64,000 nt of DNA from Luteitalea pratensis (GCF_001618865.1 NZ_CP015136.1:6607001-6671000), one strand, 5' to 3'; shown: positions 34,099 to 43,744, numbered from the stretch's first letter. The notes: generated by a model from the letters alone, not told the origin. A program made the numbers and translations.

Positions 34099-35793
34099 CT
34101 ACAACATCAGCGCGAGCGATCGCGCGTCGGCGGGACGTTCGCCCGGCATGGGCGACAGCGTCTTCATGATCGCGTCGCTGAAGGCCTGTGGGACGTCCTG
34201 CCGGATGCGGGACAGGGGTTCGGGTGGCTGCCGAAGCATGGCGCCCATCAACTGCGGCAGGGTCGGCTCGAGGAACGGCGGCGACCCCGTTGCCATCATG
34301 TAGGCCAGCGCGCCGATGGTGAAGAGGTCGCTGGCGATCGTGGGCGCTTCGCCCATCAGGATCTCCGGCGCGACAAACGGCAACTCCGACTCGCCCAGGT
34401 CCGTGCCGCGGAGCACGCCGACGCTGACCGTGCCGAGGAGTTCCCCGACCTGGCTCACGCCGCCCGACGACACCAGCAGGCGCTCCTCGTCGTCCTCCCT
34501 GGTCAGGCGCGTCGTGAGGGGCGTGATGCCGCAGATGAAGGCGCCCCGGCGGTGCAACGCGGCGACGCCATCGACCAGTTGCGACGTGAACCGCTCGAGG
34601 ACCGGCCACGGCAGTGGGCCGTCGTCGGCCAGGCGCTGTGCCAGGCTCTTGCCGAGCACGAGATCGGTCACGACATACACGTAATCGGACTCTTCCCCGA
34701 AATCGCGCACGTGCATCACGTTGGGATGGACGACCTGCATCGCGCGAGCCTCGCGGATGAAACGATCGCGGGCCGCGTCCCAATCGGCGACGTCCGCGCG
34801 GTGCAGGACACGAATGGCGACTGCCGTTCCGAGCGCCTTGTGCGTGCCCAGGTAGATTTGGCTCCCGAGCCGTCCCTTGCTGATCGGCGCCCCGAGTTGG
34901 TAGCCACGCACCGTCGGCGGCGGCGCATCGAGGACGGCAATCGGCGTCGCGCCGGCCACCGCGGACTCGCGCAGCGCCCGTGATAGCGCGTCCATCGACT
35001 GCGGCCGCTGTGCCGGATCCTTCGCGAGGCCACGCAGGATGACCGCCTCCAGTGCCTCCGGCATCGACGGCGCCAGGTCGCGAGGCGGCGGCGGCTCCTT
35101 CATCAGGTGCTTCGTGATCACGACGAACGGGTCCTCGTGGTCGAACGGCGGCCGCCCGGTGAGCAGTTCGTACAGCATCGCGGAAAAGCTGTAGATGTCG
35201 GAGCGGGCATCGACCGGCTCGCCGCGCAACTGCTCGGGTGAGGCATAGGCCACCGTCCCGAGGAATTGCCGATCCAGCGTCAGCTTCAGCGCGCCGGCGA
35301 TCTCGCGGACGTTCACCAGTCCGAAGTCGACCACCTTGTACACGTATCGGCCGGGCATGTACTCGTGGCTGACGACGTTGGCGGGTTTCAGGTCGCGATG
35401 GACGACGCCGGCGTCATGGGCCAGTTGGAGGGCGCTGCAGAGGGACCCGGCAATGTCGAGCACTTCCTGGACCGGCAGCTGGCGATCCACGGCCACGCGC
35501 TGCAGCAGGCTGGGCCCGTTCAGGTACTCCATGACGAGGAACGGGTGACCCTCGGCATCGATGTCGTAGTCGAGGACGCCGACGATGTGCGGGTGCCGGA
35601 GCTGCGCCGCGGCGCGGCTCTCGCGCAGGAAGCGTTCGCGGAGTGATGCGTCGTCCGGGGTGCTCAGGACCTTGACCGCGACGTCGTCGCCGAGGAGGAT
35701 CCGGCGGGCGCGGTAGACGGCGCCCATGCCGCCGCGGGCGAGTAGCTCGAGAATCTCGTAGCGACCGTCGAGCACATCGCCTGGCGTGAGCAC
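34099..35793 (-). CDS. Serine/threonine kinase with C-terminal pseudokinase domain
   Basis: A 564-residue protein with two kinase-fold domains. Domain 1 (about 10-275) has ARGGMGAVYRA (glycine loop), K41 in VAVKVL, E58, VHRDLKPANV (catalytic D134), DFG at 156-158 and GTVAYASPEQ, so it should be an active Hanks-type kinase. Domain 2 (about 297-564) repeats the fold, with VAIRVL (Arg328 replaces the Lys), no HRD (the equivalent region reads FICGITPLTTRL) and no DFG (LVSSGGVSQV), but APE at 475-477 remains; it is a pseudokinase. GTG at 35793 is chosen: the open frame runs further upstream, but into the divergent peptidase gene, and an aggag site lies upstream of this GTG. No transmembrane helix is seen. 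Confidence 0.85.
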   Translation of the reverse strand: MLTPGDVLDGRYEILELLARGGMGAVYRARRILLGDDVAVKVLSTPDDASLRERFLRESRAAAQLRHPHIVGVLDYDIDAEGHPFLVMEYLNGPSLLQRVAVDRQLPVQEVLDIAGSLCSALQLAHDAGVVHRDLKPANVVSHEYMPGRYVYKVVDFGLVNVREIAGALKLTLDRQFLGTVAYASPEQLRGEPVDARSDIYSFSAMLYELLTGRPPFDHEDPFVVITKHLMKEPPPPRDLAPSMPEALEAVILRGLAKDPAQRPQSMDALSRALRESAVAGATPIAVLDAPPPTVRGYQLGAPISKGRLGSQIYLGTHKALGTAVAIRVLHRADVADWDAARDRFIREARAMQVVHPNVMHVRDFGEESDYVYVVTDLVLGKSLAQRLADDGPLPWPVLERFTSQLVDGVAALHRRGAFICGITPLTTRLTREDDEERLLVSSGGVSQVGELLGTVSVGVLRGTDLGESELPFVAPEILMGEAPTIASDLFTIGALAYMMATGSPPFLEPTLPQLMGAMLRQPPEPLSRIRQDVPQAFSDAIMKTLSPMPGERPADARSLALML

Positions 35794-35868
35794 GCGGATG
35801 GAATCTCCTATGATTTCAATAGCGGCCTGTCCACGCCGGGCAACGCCGGTAAATGGTACCAGAGCCCA

Positions 35869-37695
35869 ATGCTGCGTCTTGTCCTGCTCCTGCTGGCGTC
35901 GATCGCCTGCCTGCCCATGACCACTGAAGCCCAGACTGCCGGCGCCGCCACGGGCGCGCGACCGGGCGCCGCCGATCCGATCACGTACACGCTGCGCTTC
36001 CCCGATGCGCCGCGGCACTACGTCGACGTGGAGGCCTCGTTCCCTGCCGCCGGCCAGAAGCGCATCGAGTTGATGATGGCCGTATGGACGCCGGGGTCAT
36101 ACCTCGTGCGCGAGTACGCGCGACACGTCGAAGGACTCGAGGTCGTGCGGCCATCAGGGGTGGCTGCGCCGATCAAGACCCGCAAGAATCGCTGGGCCAT
36201 CGACACTGGTGGCGCGTCGCGGGTGGTGGTGCGCTACCGGGTCTACGGCCGTGAGATGACGGTCAGGACGAACTGGATCGAGTCGCGGTTCGCACTGCTG
36301 CAGGGACCTGCCACCTACCTCACGCTCGTCGGCGGACTCCACCGCCCGCACCAGGTCACGTTGGACCTGCCAGCCGCCTGGACGCGCGCGATGTCCGGGT
36401 TGCCCGAGATGGACGGACGGCCGCACACGTTCGAGGCGGCCGACTACGACACGCTGGTGGATGGCCCGATCGTCGCCGGCGATCTCGAGGTCTACGAGTT
36501 CACCCGCAGCGGCAAGCCGCACTACCTGGTGAACGCCAATGAGGGCGGCAGCTGGGATGGCGCGCGCGCGATCGGAGACGTCGATCGGATCGTTGCCGAA
36601 CACGAGAAGCTGTGGGGCTCGCTGCCATACGACAAGTACGTGTTCGTCAACATGATCACGGAGGCGAGTGGCGGCCTCGAGCACCGCAACTCCAGTGTGC
36701 TGATGACATCGCGCTGGGCGATGGGCACCCGGCAGGCCTACGTGGGCTGGCTGAACCTGGTCAGCCACGAGTTCTTCCACGTCTGGAACGTGAAGCGACT
36801 GCGGCCGGCAGCACTCGGCCCGTTCGACTACGAGAACGAGAACTACACGCCAAGCCTGTGGGTCTCGGAGGGCTTCACGTCCTATTACGGCGACCTGCTC
36901 GTGCGGCGCGCAGGCCTCTCGAGTGATGCGGAGTTCTTCGGGGCCCTGTCGTCGGACATCCGGGGCCTGGAGACCACGCCGGGACGCCTCGTGCAGCCGG
37001 TCACGCAGTCTTCGTACGACGCCTGGATCAAGCAGTACCGCCCCGATGAGAACTCTGCCAACACGTCGGTCAGCTATTACGCGAAGGGGCAGGTGATCGC
37101 CGTCCTGCTGGACGCTCGCATCCGGCTGGCCACCAACGGGCAGAGGTCCCTGGACGACGTGATGCGCCTGGCCTTCGCACGGTACGCGGGGACGAAGGGC
37201 TTTACCGAAGCCGCGTTCCGCAGCGTGATCACGGAGGTGGGCGGCAGCGAACTCGCGGACGTTCTGGCCCGCGCCCTCGACACCACACAACCGCTCGAAT
37301 ACCAGCCCTTGCTCGACGCCTACGGCCTGCAGTTCGTGCCGGCCGAAAGCCTCGCGACCCGGGGATGGCTTGGCATCACCACCCGCAACGACGGCGGCCG
37401 GCTGGTCGTGACGCAGGTGCGGCGCGACGGTCCTGGCGCCGCCGCGGGCGTCAACGTGGACGACGAGATCCTCGCCATCGGCGACTACCGTGTCCGCGCG
37501 GATCAGTGGGATCGGCGGCTCGATCAGTACCCGCCGACGACGCAGGCGATGCTGCTGGTGGCAAGGCGCGACGAGTTGATGCGACTGGAGGTCACCTTCG
37601 GCCAGGAGCCCGGCAACGCCTGGCGGCTCGCACCGCGGGTGGCGCCGTCGACGGCGCAACTCGCGACGCGGGCGGCGTGGCTCGGGGGGACGTAG
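35869..37695 (+). CDS. M61 family aminopeptidase with PDZ domain
   Basis: A 608-residue secreted metallopeptidase of the glycyl-aminopeptidase family. The signal peptide is about residues 1-23 (LVLLLLASIACLPMTTEA). The zinc motif is H300-EFF-H304, with WVSEGFTSYY supplying the third ligand near E334. The N-terminal half has a beta-domain (YTLRFPDAPRHYVDVEASF, WTPGSYLVREYARHVEG). A PDZ-like domain occupies about 490-590 (GWLGITTRNDGGRLVVTQV, GPGAAAGVNVDDEILAIGD). It is expected to trim peptides in the periplasm. It is divergent from the kinase gene, with 75 bases between. Confidence 0.9.
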   Translation: MLRLVLLLLASIACLPMTTEAQTAGAATGARPGAADPITYTLRFPDAPRHYVDVEASFPAAGQKRIELMMAVWTPGSYLVREYARHVEGLEVVRPSGVAAPIKTRKNRWAIDTGGASRVVVRYRVYGREMTVRTNWIESRFALLQGPATYLTLVGGLHRPHQVTLDLPAAWTRAMSGLPEMDGRPHTFEAADYDTLVDGPIVAGDLEVYEFTRSGKPHYLVNANEGGSWDGARAIGDVDRIVAEHEKLWGSLPYDKYVFVNMITEASGGLEHRNSSVLMTSRWAMGTRQAYVGWLNLVSHEFFHVWNVKRLRPAALGPFDYENENYTPSLWVSEGFTSYYGDLLVRRAGLSSDAEFFGALSSDIRGLETTPGRLVQPVTQSSYDAWIKQYRPDENSANTSVSYYAKGQVIAVLLDARIRLATNGQRSLDDVMRLAFARYAGTKGFTEAAFRSVITEVGGSELADVLARALDTTQPLEYQPLLDAYGLQFVPAESLATRGWLGITTRNDGGRLVVTQVRRDGPGAAAGVNVDDEILAIGDYRVRADQWDRRLDQYPPTTQAMLLVARRDELMRLEVTFGQEPGNAWRLAPRVAPSTAQLATRAAWLGGT

Positions 37696-37698
37696 AGC

Positions 37699-37756
37699 GG
37701 TCTCAGGTCTCAGGTCTCAGGTCTCAGGCCTGACTTGAGACCTGAGACTTGAGACC
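37699..37756. repeat. ggtctcaggtctcag array and inverted partner (B family)
   Basis: Four ggtctca units are followed by the reverse-orientation ttgagacctgagacttgagacc, with a short gap (cctgac), giving a potential long hairpin between the convergent M61 and pcs genes. Confidence 0.8.
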
Positions 37757-37782
37757 CGCCACGCAAGGCCGACCAGCCCGTT

Positions 37783-38481
37783 TCACTCCGCTGTCGGCCG
37801 CAGATTGAGCCAGGCCGAGAGCGCGAAGTAATAGATTGGATAGATCGGGCTGGTCCAGAGGAGCCAGGCAGGCACGGTCGGCAGCCACCAGATCATCAAC
37901 AGCATCTGGATCCCCCAGATCGCTCCGAGCGCGATCGTGGTCCGCATGAGGGTCGCCGTGCGCGACGGATAGACGTACTTGATCGGCACGAACACCAGGA
38001 CGGCGAGGGCGATCAGCACCACGGTGGTCGTGGCCTGCGAGAGCCGCCAGGCCAGGCAATACACCGCGACCAGGTTCCAGTAGGACGGCCATCCCGTGAA
38101 GAAATGGTCGGTCGTCTTGGCGTGGAGGTTGGAGAAGCCGAGGCCGCTCGCGATGAGGACGGCGCCAACGGCAACCAGGCCGGGCACCCCACCGAGCAGC
38201 TGCTGGTCCCACAGGATGGCCAGCGGTACGAACACATACGTCAGGAAGTCGACGATGTCGTCGAGGCGGGCGCCGTCGATCCACGAGGCGTAGCGACGTA
38301 CGTCAACGGCGCGCGCCGCGAAGCCGTCGGTGGCATCGACAAAGACGGCAAGGCTCAGCCAGAAAAGGGCCGTGCGCGGGTCGTGATCCCACGTACTCCG
38401 CAACGCAAGCCATCCGAGGACGGCGCCCGACGCCGTGTAGGCGTGGACCGCAACGGCGGCTGCGCTACGGGCAAGGGACAT
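37783..38481 (-). CDS. pcs: Phosphatidylcholine synthase-like membrane enzyme
   Basis: A 232-residue CDP-alcohol phosphotransferase with about six to seven membrane helices. The catalytic motif reads D52-G-F-A-A-R57 and then G70-ARL-D74-DIV-D78, with a longer gap between the two halves (12 residues rather than 8), as in bacterial phosphatidylcholine synthases. The adjoining DFLTYVFVPLAILW is characteristic of Pcs. It would condense choline with CDP-diacylglycerol to give phosphatidylcholine, in contrast to PgsA or PssA. It lies 14 bases downstream of the small coiled-coil gene, so the two are likely co-transcribed. Confidence 0.75.
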   Translation of the reverse strand: MSLARSAAAVAVHAYTASGAVLGWLALRSTWDHDPRTALFWLSLAVFVDATDGFAARAVDVRRYASWIDGARLDDIVDFLTYVFVPLAILWDQQLLGGVPGLVAVGAVLIASGLGFSNLHAKTTDHFFTGWPSYWNLVAVYCLAWRLSQATTTVVLIALAVLVFVPIKYVYPSRTATLMRTTIALGAIWGIQMLLMIWWLPTVPAWLLWTSPIYPIYYFALSAWLNLRPTAE

Positions 38482-38495
38482 GGTCCCTCCTTGGT

Positions 38496-38747
38496 CTAGA
38501 CCGCCGCCATGCGCCGATCGAGTTCAGCCACGGCCGCCTCGATCTGCTGCTTGCGGATCGGGTGGGTGGTGTTGTCGAGTTGGCGGGTCAGCTCGGCCCG
38601 GGCGAGGCGGAGCGACTCGCGGGCACGCAGCTTTTCGGGGTCCACGCCGGCGGCCAGGCCGCGGCGTCGTTTCTCATGCTCGCGCGCGTCGAGCTGTTCC
38701 TGCAGTCGGGCTTCAGCGTCGACGAGCCCTTCACCAGCATCACTCAT
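38496..38747 (-). CDS. Small coiled-coil protein
   Basis: An 83-residue, charged, helical protein with heptad-like stretches (AEARLQEQLDAREHEKRRR and ARAELTRQLDNTTHPIRKQQ). No cysteines, signal peptide or membrane segment. A ggaggac ribosome-binding site precedes the ATG with good spacing, which makes the gene credible despite its size. Unknown function; its position 14 bases before pcs suggests co-expression. Confidence 0.6.
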   Translation of the reverse strand: MSDAGEGLVDAEARLQEQLDAREHEKRRRGLAAGVDPEKLRARESLRLARAELTRQLDNTTHPIRKQQIEAAVAELDRRMAAV

Positions 38748-38864
38748 TCAGGTCTGTCCTCCTGTCCGGCCTCATGGCCGGTGGTCAACGTGAGAGCATA
38801 GCGAAAAAAGGGACCAAAAGGGCGAAAAGTGAGAAAAGCTCAAAAAGGACGGGGAGGAGCCGGC

Positions 38865-41800
38865 GTGGCGATCGTGCGAGACGCGCCCGTCCTGGACCTT
38901 TTCCACCCTGTGGTTGCTCGCTGGTTCAGAGATGCGTTCAGCGCGCCGACGGCTCCCCAGGCACAGGGCTGGCCGGTCATCGCGGGTGGATCCAGCACAT
39001 TGCTGCTGGCGCCGACGGGCAGCGGCAAGACGCTGACCGGGTTCCTCTGGTGCGTCAACCGCTTGATGTTCGAGCCGGCGCCCGACGAGATGGAGCGGTG
39101 CCGCGTCCTCTACATTTCGCCGCTGAAGGCGCTGGCCGTCGATGTCGAGCGCAACCTGCGCGCGCCACTCGCGGGCATCAGCCGTCTCGCTCGAGAGGAG
39201 GGCGTCTCGCACCACCTGCCACAGGTGGCCATCAGGACGGGCGACACGCCTGCGGCCGAACGCGCCCGCTTCACGCGGCACCCGGCCGACATCCTGATCA
39301 CCACCCCCGAGTCGCTGTACCTGTTGCTGACGTCGAATGCGCGCGAAGCGCTGCGCCACATCCACACGGTCATCATCGACGAGATCCACGCGATGGTGGC
39401 GACCAAGCGCGGCGCCCATCTCGCCCTGTCGCTGGAGCGACTGGAGACGATTGCCCGCGTGCCCATCCAGCGCATCGGGCTCTCGGCGACGCAACGTCCA
39501 CTCGATGAGGTCGCCCGGTTCCTTGCGGGCGCTGAGCCCGCGCCCGCGCGTAGCCTGCAGGCTGCAGGCTGCGGCCTGCCCGAGGGCGACATCCACGAGC
39601 AGTTCGCGGCCACCACCGACGACCCGTCATATCGCCCCGTGGCGATCGTCGATGCGGGACGCACGCGACAGCTGTCGCTGCGGATCGAAGTGCCGGTCGA
39701 GGACATGGCGCGGCTGACACAGGTCGAAGCGATCACGAGTGGTCCCGCGGCGGCCGGTCCGCAGGCGCCGTCGATCTGGGCGGCGATCCACCCGCGGTTG
39801 CTCGAGGTGGTGCTCGCCCACACGTCCACGCTGCTGTTCGTGAACAGCCGGCGCCTCGCCGAACGACTCGCCGCTGCCATCAACGAGCTCGCCGACGAGA
39901 CGCTCGTGCGTGCGCATCACGGCTCGCTGGCGCGCGAGCAGCGCGTCGAGATCGAGGACGCGCTGAAGGCCGGACGCTTGCGCGGGCTGGCCTGCACGTC
40001 CTCCCTGGAACTCGGCATCGACATGGGCGCCGTCGATCTCGTGGTGCAGATCGAGGCTCCGCCGTCGGTGGCGAGCGGGCTGCAGAGAATCGGCCGTGCA
40101 GGACACCAGGTGGATGCCACCAGTACCGGCCTCATCTTCCCGAAGTACCGCGGCGACCTGCTGGCCTGCGCGGCAGCCGTGCGGGCGATGCGCGAGGGGC
40201 GCGTCGAGGCCACGCACATGCCGCGTAATCCACTCGACGTGCTCGCCCAGCAGATCGTCGCGATGGTCGCGATGGACGACTGGGCGGTGGACGACCTGTT
40301 CGCGCGGGTACGCCAGGCCGCGCCGTTCGCGTCGCTCGCACGCCCAATCTTCGACGGCGTGCTGGACATGCTGTCGGGGCGATATCCGTCGGATGAATTC
40401 GCCGAGCTCCGGCCGCGTCTCACGTGGGATCGCGTCGCGCATCGCGTCACGACGCGCGAAGGCGCCAAGCGAGTGGCCATCGCGAACGCGGGCACGATTC
40501 CCGACCGTGGTCTTTATGGGGTGTTCCTGGCTGGCGCGCCCGCGGGCACGGCGCGCGTCGGCGAACTCGACGAGGAGATGGTGTTCGAGAGCCGCGTCGG
40601 CGAGACGTTCCTGCTCGGCGCCTCCTCCTGGCGCATCGAGGACATCTCGCACGATCGCGTGACCGTATCGCCGGCGCCCGGCCAGCCCGGCAAGATGCCG
40701 TTCTGGAAGGGCGATGGCCCCGGACGGCCGCTGGAGTTCGGTCGAGAAATCGGCGCGCTCGTCCGGCAATTGCGGCGTGACTCGCCCGACCAGGCACGTG
40801 TCAGGCTCGAACGGGAACACGACCTCGACGCGCTGGCTGCGACCAATCTCGTGCAATACCTCGCCGAGCAGATCGAGGCCACCGGCGCCGTACCTGACGA
40901 CCGCACGATCGTCATCGAACGGGTGCGCGACGAACTCGGCGACTGGAGGTTGTGCCTGTTGTCCCCGCTCGGCGCCCAGGTACTCGCGCCGTGGGCCATG
41001 GCGGTGTCGTCGCGCCTGCGCGACCAGTTCGGCCTCGACGTCGAGACGATGTGGGCCGATGACGGATTCGTCGTCCGCTTCCCGGAAACGGACGAACCGC
41101 CGGACCCGCAGTGGCTCGTGCCCGATGCCGACGAGGTCGAGGCGCTGGTGATTCGCCAGCTTGGCGCAACATCGCTGTTTGCCGCGCGGTTCCGCGAATG
41201 CGCGGGGCGAGCCCTCCTGCTGCCGCGGCGGCGGCCGGGGCGACGGGCGCCACTGTGGCAGCAGCGCAAGCGGGCCCAGGACCTGCTCGGCGTCGCGGCG
41301 AAGTACGGCTCGTTCCCGATCCTGCTCGAGACGTATCGCGAGTGCCTGCGCGACGTGTTCGACATCCCCGCGCTCGCGGAGACACTGCGTGCGGTGCAGT
41401 CACGCCAGGTGCGTGTGGTGCCGGTGGACACGCCGACGCCGTCACCCTTCGCGGCCTCGCTGCTGTTCGGGTATGTGGCCAATTACCTGTACGACGGCGA
41501 CGCGCCTCTCGCCGAGCGGCGGGCACAGGCGCTGACCATCGACCAGGCACAACTGCAGGCGCTGCTGGGGTCGGCCGAGCTGCGAGACCTTCTCGACGCC
41601 GACGCGCTGGACACGCTCGAAGCGCAGCTGCAATGCCTGCCCGCAGAGTACCGTGCGCGCACCCTGGACGGCGTGCACGACCTGCTGCTCCGCATTGGCG
41701 ACCTCTCGACCACGCAACTGCGCGAACGCGTGGCTGCCGACGTCCCGCCGGACGCAGGGGACCGGTTGGTCCGCGCTCGTCGGGCAGTCTGGCTCGGCGT

Positions 41801-43547
41801 GGCCGGCGAGCAGCGCCTCGTGGCAACCGAGGATGCGGCGCGGTATCGTGACGCGCTCGGTGTGCCGCTGCCCCAGGGACTCCCTGACGCCCTGCTGGTC
41901 GCACAGCCGCACGCGTTGCGCGATCTCGTCTCCCGCTACGCTCGCACGCACGGGCCGTTCACGACCGAGGAGGTCGCCGCACGGTACGGCCTCGGGCGTT
42001 CGACGGCCGATCTCGCCCTCAAGGCGCTGCAGTCCGAGGGACGCCTGCTCGAGGGCGAGTTCCGTCCAGGCGGGCAGCAACAGGAGTGGTGCGACAGCTC
42101 GGTGCTGACGGCGATCCGGCGGCGGTCGCTCGCGAAACTGCGGCACGACGTCGAGCCCGTCGAGTTGCCGGTGCTGGGCCGGCTGCTGACGCAATGGCAG
42201 GGCGTGACCCGCCCACGCCGTGGCCTCGACGCGCTGCTCGACGTCGTCGAGACACTGCAGGGCCTGCCCCTTGCGGCGTCGATTCTCGAGCGGGAGATCC
42301 TCCCCGCACGGCTTGAACGGTACCAGCCCTCCGACCTGGATACGCTGATCTCCGCCGGTGAGGTCGTGTGGGCGGGCGTCGAGCCGCTCGGCGAGCGCGA
42401 CGGACGCATCGCGCTCTTCCTCACCGACCACGTGGGGTCGCTGTGGCGTGGCGTGCTCCAGCCGCCCTCGCTGGAGGACCTGTCCGCACGCGAGCAGGCG
42501 ATACTCGGTGCGCTCGACGCGCGCGGCGCGCTGTTCTTCGCCACGCTGCAGGAGGCGGCCGGCGGCGGCTTCCCGCAGGACACCGTCGATGCCATCTGGA
42601 GCCTGGTCTGGCGCGGCCTGATCACCAACGACACACTGCAGCCGCTGCGTGCGCAGGTGGGCAGTGTCGGACGCGAGAAGCGCAGCCGGACGGCGAGCCG
42701 GCCCTTCCGGTCGCGGCGCGTGGCTCCGGCGGCGGCCGAGGGCAGATGGACCCGACTGGCGCCCACGGTCGCGGCGAACGCGACCGGCTGGAGCGCGGCG
42801 ATGGGTCAGCAATTGCTGACGCGCTACGGCGTGGTCACTCGCGAAGTAGCCGGGGCCGAGGGATTACCCGGCGGCTTCACGGCCATCCACGACGTGTTCC
42901 GGACCCTCGAGGAGAGCGGTCGCATCCGTCGCGGCTACTTCGTGAGCGGCGTCGGCGCCATGCAGTTTGCGGCGCCGGCCGCGGTGGACCTGCTGCGCGC
43001 GCTGCGGACGCCGCCGGAAGCGCCCGAAGTGGCGGTGCTTGCCGCTACCGACCCGGCCAATCCGTACGGCGCCCTCGTGAAGTGGCCGGAGTCGCCCGAT
43101 GGCGCACCGGGTCGTGGGCCCACGCGCAGCGTCGGCGCCCGCGTCGTGCTCGTCGATGGCCATCTCACGGCCTGGATCGCGCGAGGCATGCGGGCCCTGC
43201 TGGTCTGGCTACCCGAGCACGATCCGGAACGCGCTCGTCACGCCGAGGCTTTGGCCCGCGCGCTGCCGCTGACTGGCACCGATCGCGAGCACCGTGCCGC
43301 GTCGATTCTCCTCACGGAGGTGAATGGCAGCCCCTCGCTCGACGCGCCGATCCGCCCATTCCTGGAGGCCGCCGGCTTCGTGGCCACCTCGCAAGGCCTG
43401 CAACTGCGCGACGTGACCGGCACCTCCCCCGCGATGCCGCGCCTTCGTCGCCCCGACCACTGGGGCCCGGACACCGCCGTGAACGACGTCCCCGAGGTGC
43501 CCGATGAGGCAATCGCCCCGATCAGTTGGCCTCGCCGGCAGCGGTGA
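38865..43547 (+). CDS. lhr: Lhr-type large DEAD/H helicase
   Basis: A 1560-residue superfamily 2 3'-5' helicase acting on DNA or RNA-DNA hybrids in repair. The N-terminal helicase core has a Q residue near 34, Walker A LLLAPTGSGKTL at about 47-58, DEIH at 172-175 (IIDEIHAM), LSATQRPL, and C-terminal core motifs RAHHGSLAREQRVEIE, SLELGIDMGAVDLVVQ and QRIGRAGHQ. The remaining ~700 residues form the winged-helix and Lhr-specific C-terminal region seen in full-length Lhr (about 1500 residues). GTG at 38865 with ggggagga upstream is chosen; a GTG at 38829 is in frame but lacks a site. In-frame D-family repeat DNA encodes residues around 229-238. The following nei-type gene is also a repair gene. 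Confidence 0.93.
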   Translation: MAIVRDAPVLDLFHPVVARWFRDAFSAPTAPQAQGWPVIAGGSSTLLLAPTGSGKTLTGFLWCVNRLMFEPAPDEMERCRVLYISPLKALAVDVERNLRAPLAGISRLAREEGVSHHLPQVAIRTGDTPAAERARFTRHPADILITTPESLYLLLTSNAREALRHIHTVIIDEIHAMVATKRGAHLALSLERLETIARVPIQRIGLSATQRPLDEVARFLAGAEPAPARSLQAAGCGLPEGDIHEQFAATTDDPSYRPVAIVDAGRTRQLSLRIEVPVEDMARLTQVEAITSGPAAAGPQAPSIWAAIHPRLLEVVLAHTSTLLFVNSRRLAERLAAAINELADETLVRAHHGSLAREQRVEIEDALKAGRLRGLACTSSLELGIDMGAVDLVVQIEAPPSVASGLQRIGRAGHQVDATSTGLIFPKYRGDLLACAAAVRAMREGRVEATHMPRNPLDVLAQQIVAMVAMDDWAVDDLFARVRQAAPFASLARPIFDGVLDMLSGRYPSDEFAELRPRLTWDRVAHRVTTREGAKRVAIANAGTIPDRGLYGVFLAGAPAGTARVGELDEEMVFESRVGETFLLGASSWRIEDISHDRVTVSPAPGQPGKMPFWKGDGPGRPLEFGREIGALVRQLRRDSPDQARVRLEREHDLDALAATNLVQYLAEQIEATGAVPDDRTIVIERVRDELGDWRLCLLSPLGAQVLAPWAMAVSSRLRDQFGLDVETMWADDGFVVRFPETDEPPDPQWLVPDADEVEALVIRQLGATSLFAARFRECAGRALLLPRRRPGRRAPLWQQRKRAQDLLGVAAKYGSFPILLETYRECLRDVFDIPALAETLRAVQSRQVRVVPVDTPTPSPFAASLLFGYVANYLYDGDAPLAERRAQALTIDQAQLQALLGSAELRDLLDADALDTLEAQLQCLPAEYRARTLDGVHDLLLRIGDLSTTQLRERVAADVPPDAGDRLVRARRAVWLGVAGEQRLVATEDAARYRDALGVPLPQGLPDALLVAQPHALRDLVSRYARTHGPFTTEEVAARYGLGRSTADLALKALQSEGRLLEGEFRPGGQQQEWCDSSVLTAIRRRSLAKLRHDVEPVELPVLGRLLTQWQGVTRPRRGLDALLDVVETLQGLPLAASILEREILPARLERYQPSDLDTLISAGEVVWAGVEPLGERDGRIALFLTDHVGSLWRGVLQPPSLEDLSAREQAILGALDARGALFFATLQEAAGGGFPQDTVDAIWSLVWRGLITNDTLQPLRAQVGSVGREKRSRTASRPFRSRRVAPAAAEGRWTRLAPTVAANATGWSAAMGQQLLTRYGVVTREVAGAEGLPGGFTAIHDVFRTLEESGRIRRGYFVSGVGAMQFAAPAAVDLLRALRTPPEAPEVAVLAATDPANPYGALVKWPESPDGAPGRGPTRSVGARVVLVDGHLTAWIARGMRALLVWLPEHDPERARHAEALARALPLTGTDREHRAASILLTEVNGSPSLDAPIRPFLEAAGFVATSQGLQLRDVTGTSPAMPRLRRPDHWGPDTAVNDVPEVPDEAIAPISWPRRQR
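39550..39579. repeat. D-family repeat inside lhr
   Basis: gtagcctgcaggctgcaggctgcggcctgc, the cctgcag/ggctgcag word found in many spacers here, lies in frame within the lhr coding sequence, encoding approximately RSLQAAGCGLP between AEPAPA and EGDIHEQF. It sits between the SAT motif and the second helicase lobe. Confidence 0.8.
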
Positions 43548-43549
43548 GA

Positions 43550-43741
43550 TCAGGTCTCAGGTCTCAGGGCTCAGGGCTCAAGCGGCTCTTGCCTGAGACT
43601 TGAGACCTGAGACTTGAGACCTGAGTTGGGGCTTAGGGCTTACCGGGCAAGGCTCAAGGTAGGCGGCAAGCGGTAAGCCGTAAGCTGTAGGCCGTAGGCG
43701 GGAACGGTCGTTAGGCGTTAGGCGTTAGGCGTTAGGCGTTA
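43550..43741. repeat. Composite repeat spacer (B, D and C families)
   Basis: From left to right: ggtctcaggtctcag and tgagacttgagac words at 43550-43626 (B, both orientations); gcggcaagcggtaagccgtaag and gtaggccgtagg at 43658-43700; and five ttaggcg units at 43709-43741 (C). The last array runs directly into the start codon of the glycosylase gene. Confidence 0.85.
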
Positions 43742-43744
43742 ATG

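Noticed and set aside
43550..43741. CRISPR array
   Set aside because: Units are seven-base degenerate words directly abutting one another, with no unique spacers and no cas genes.
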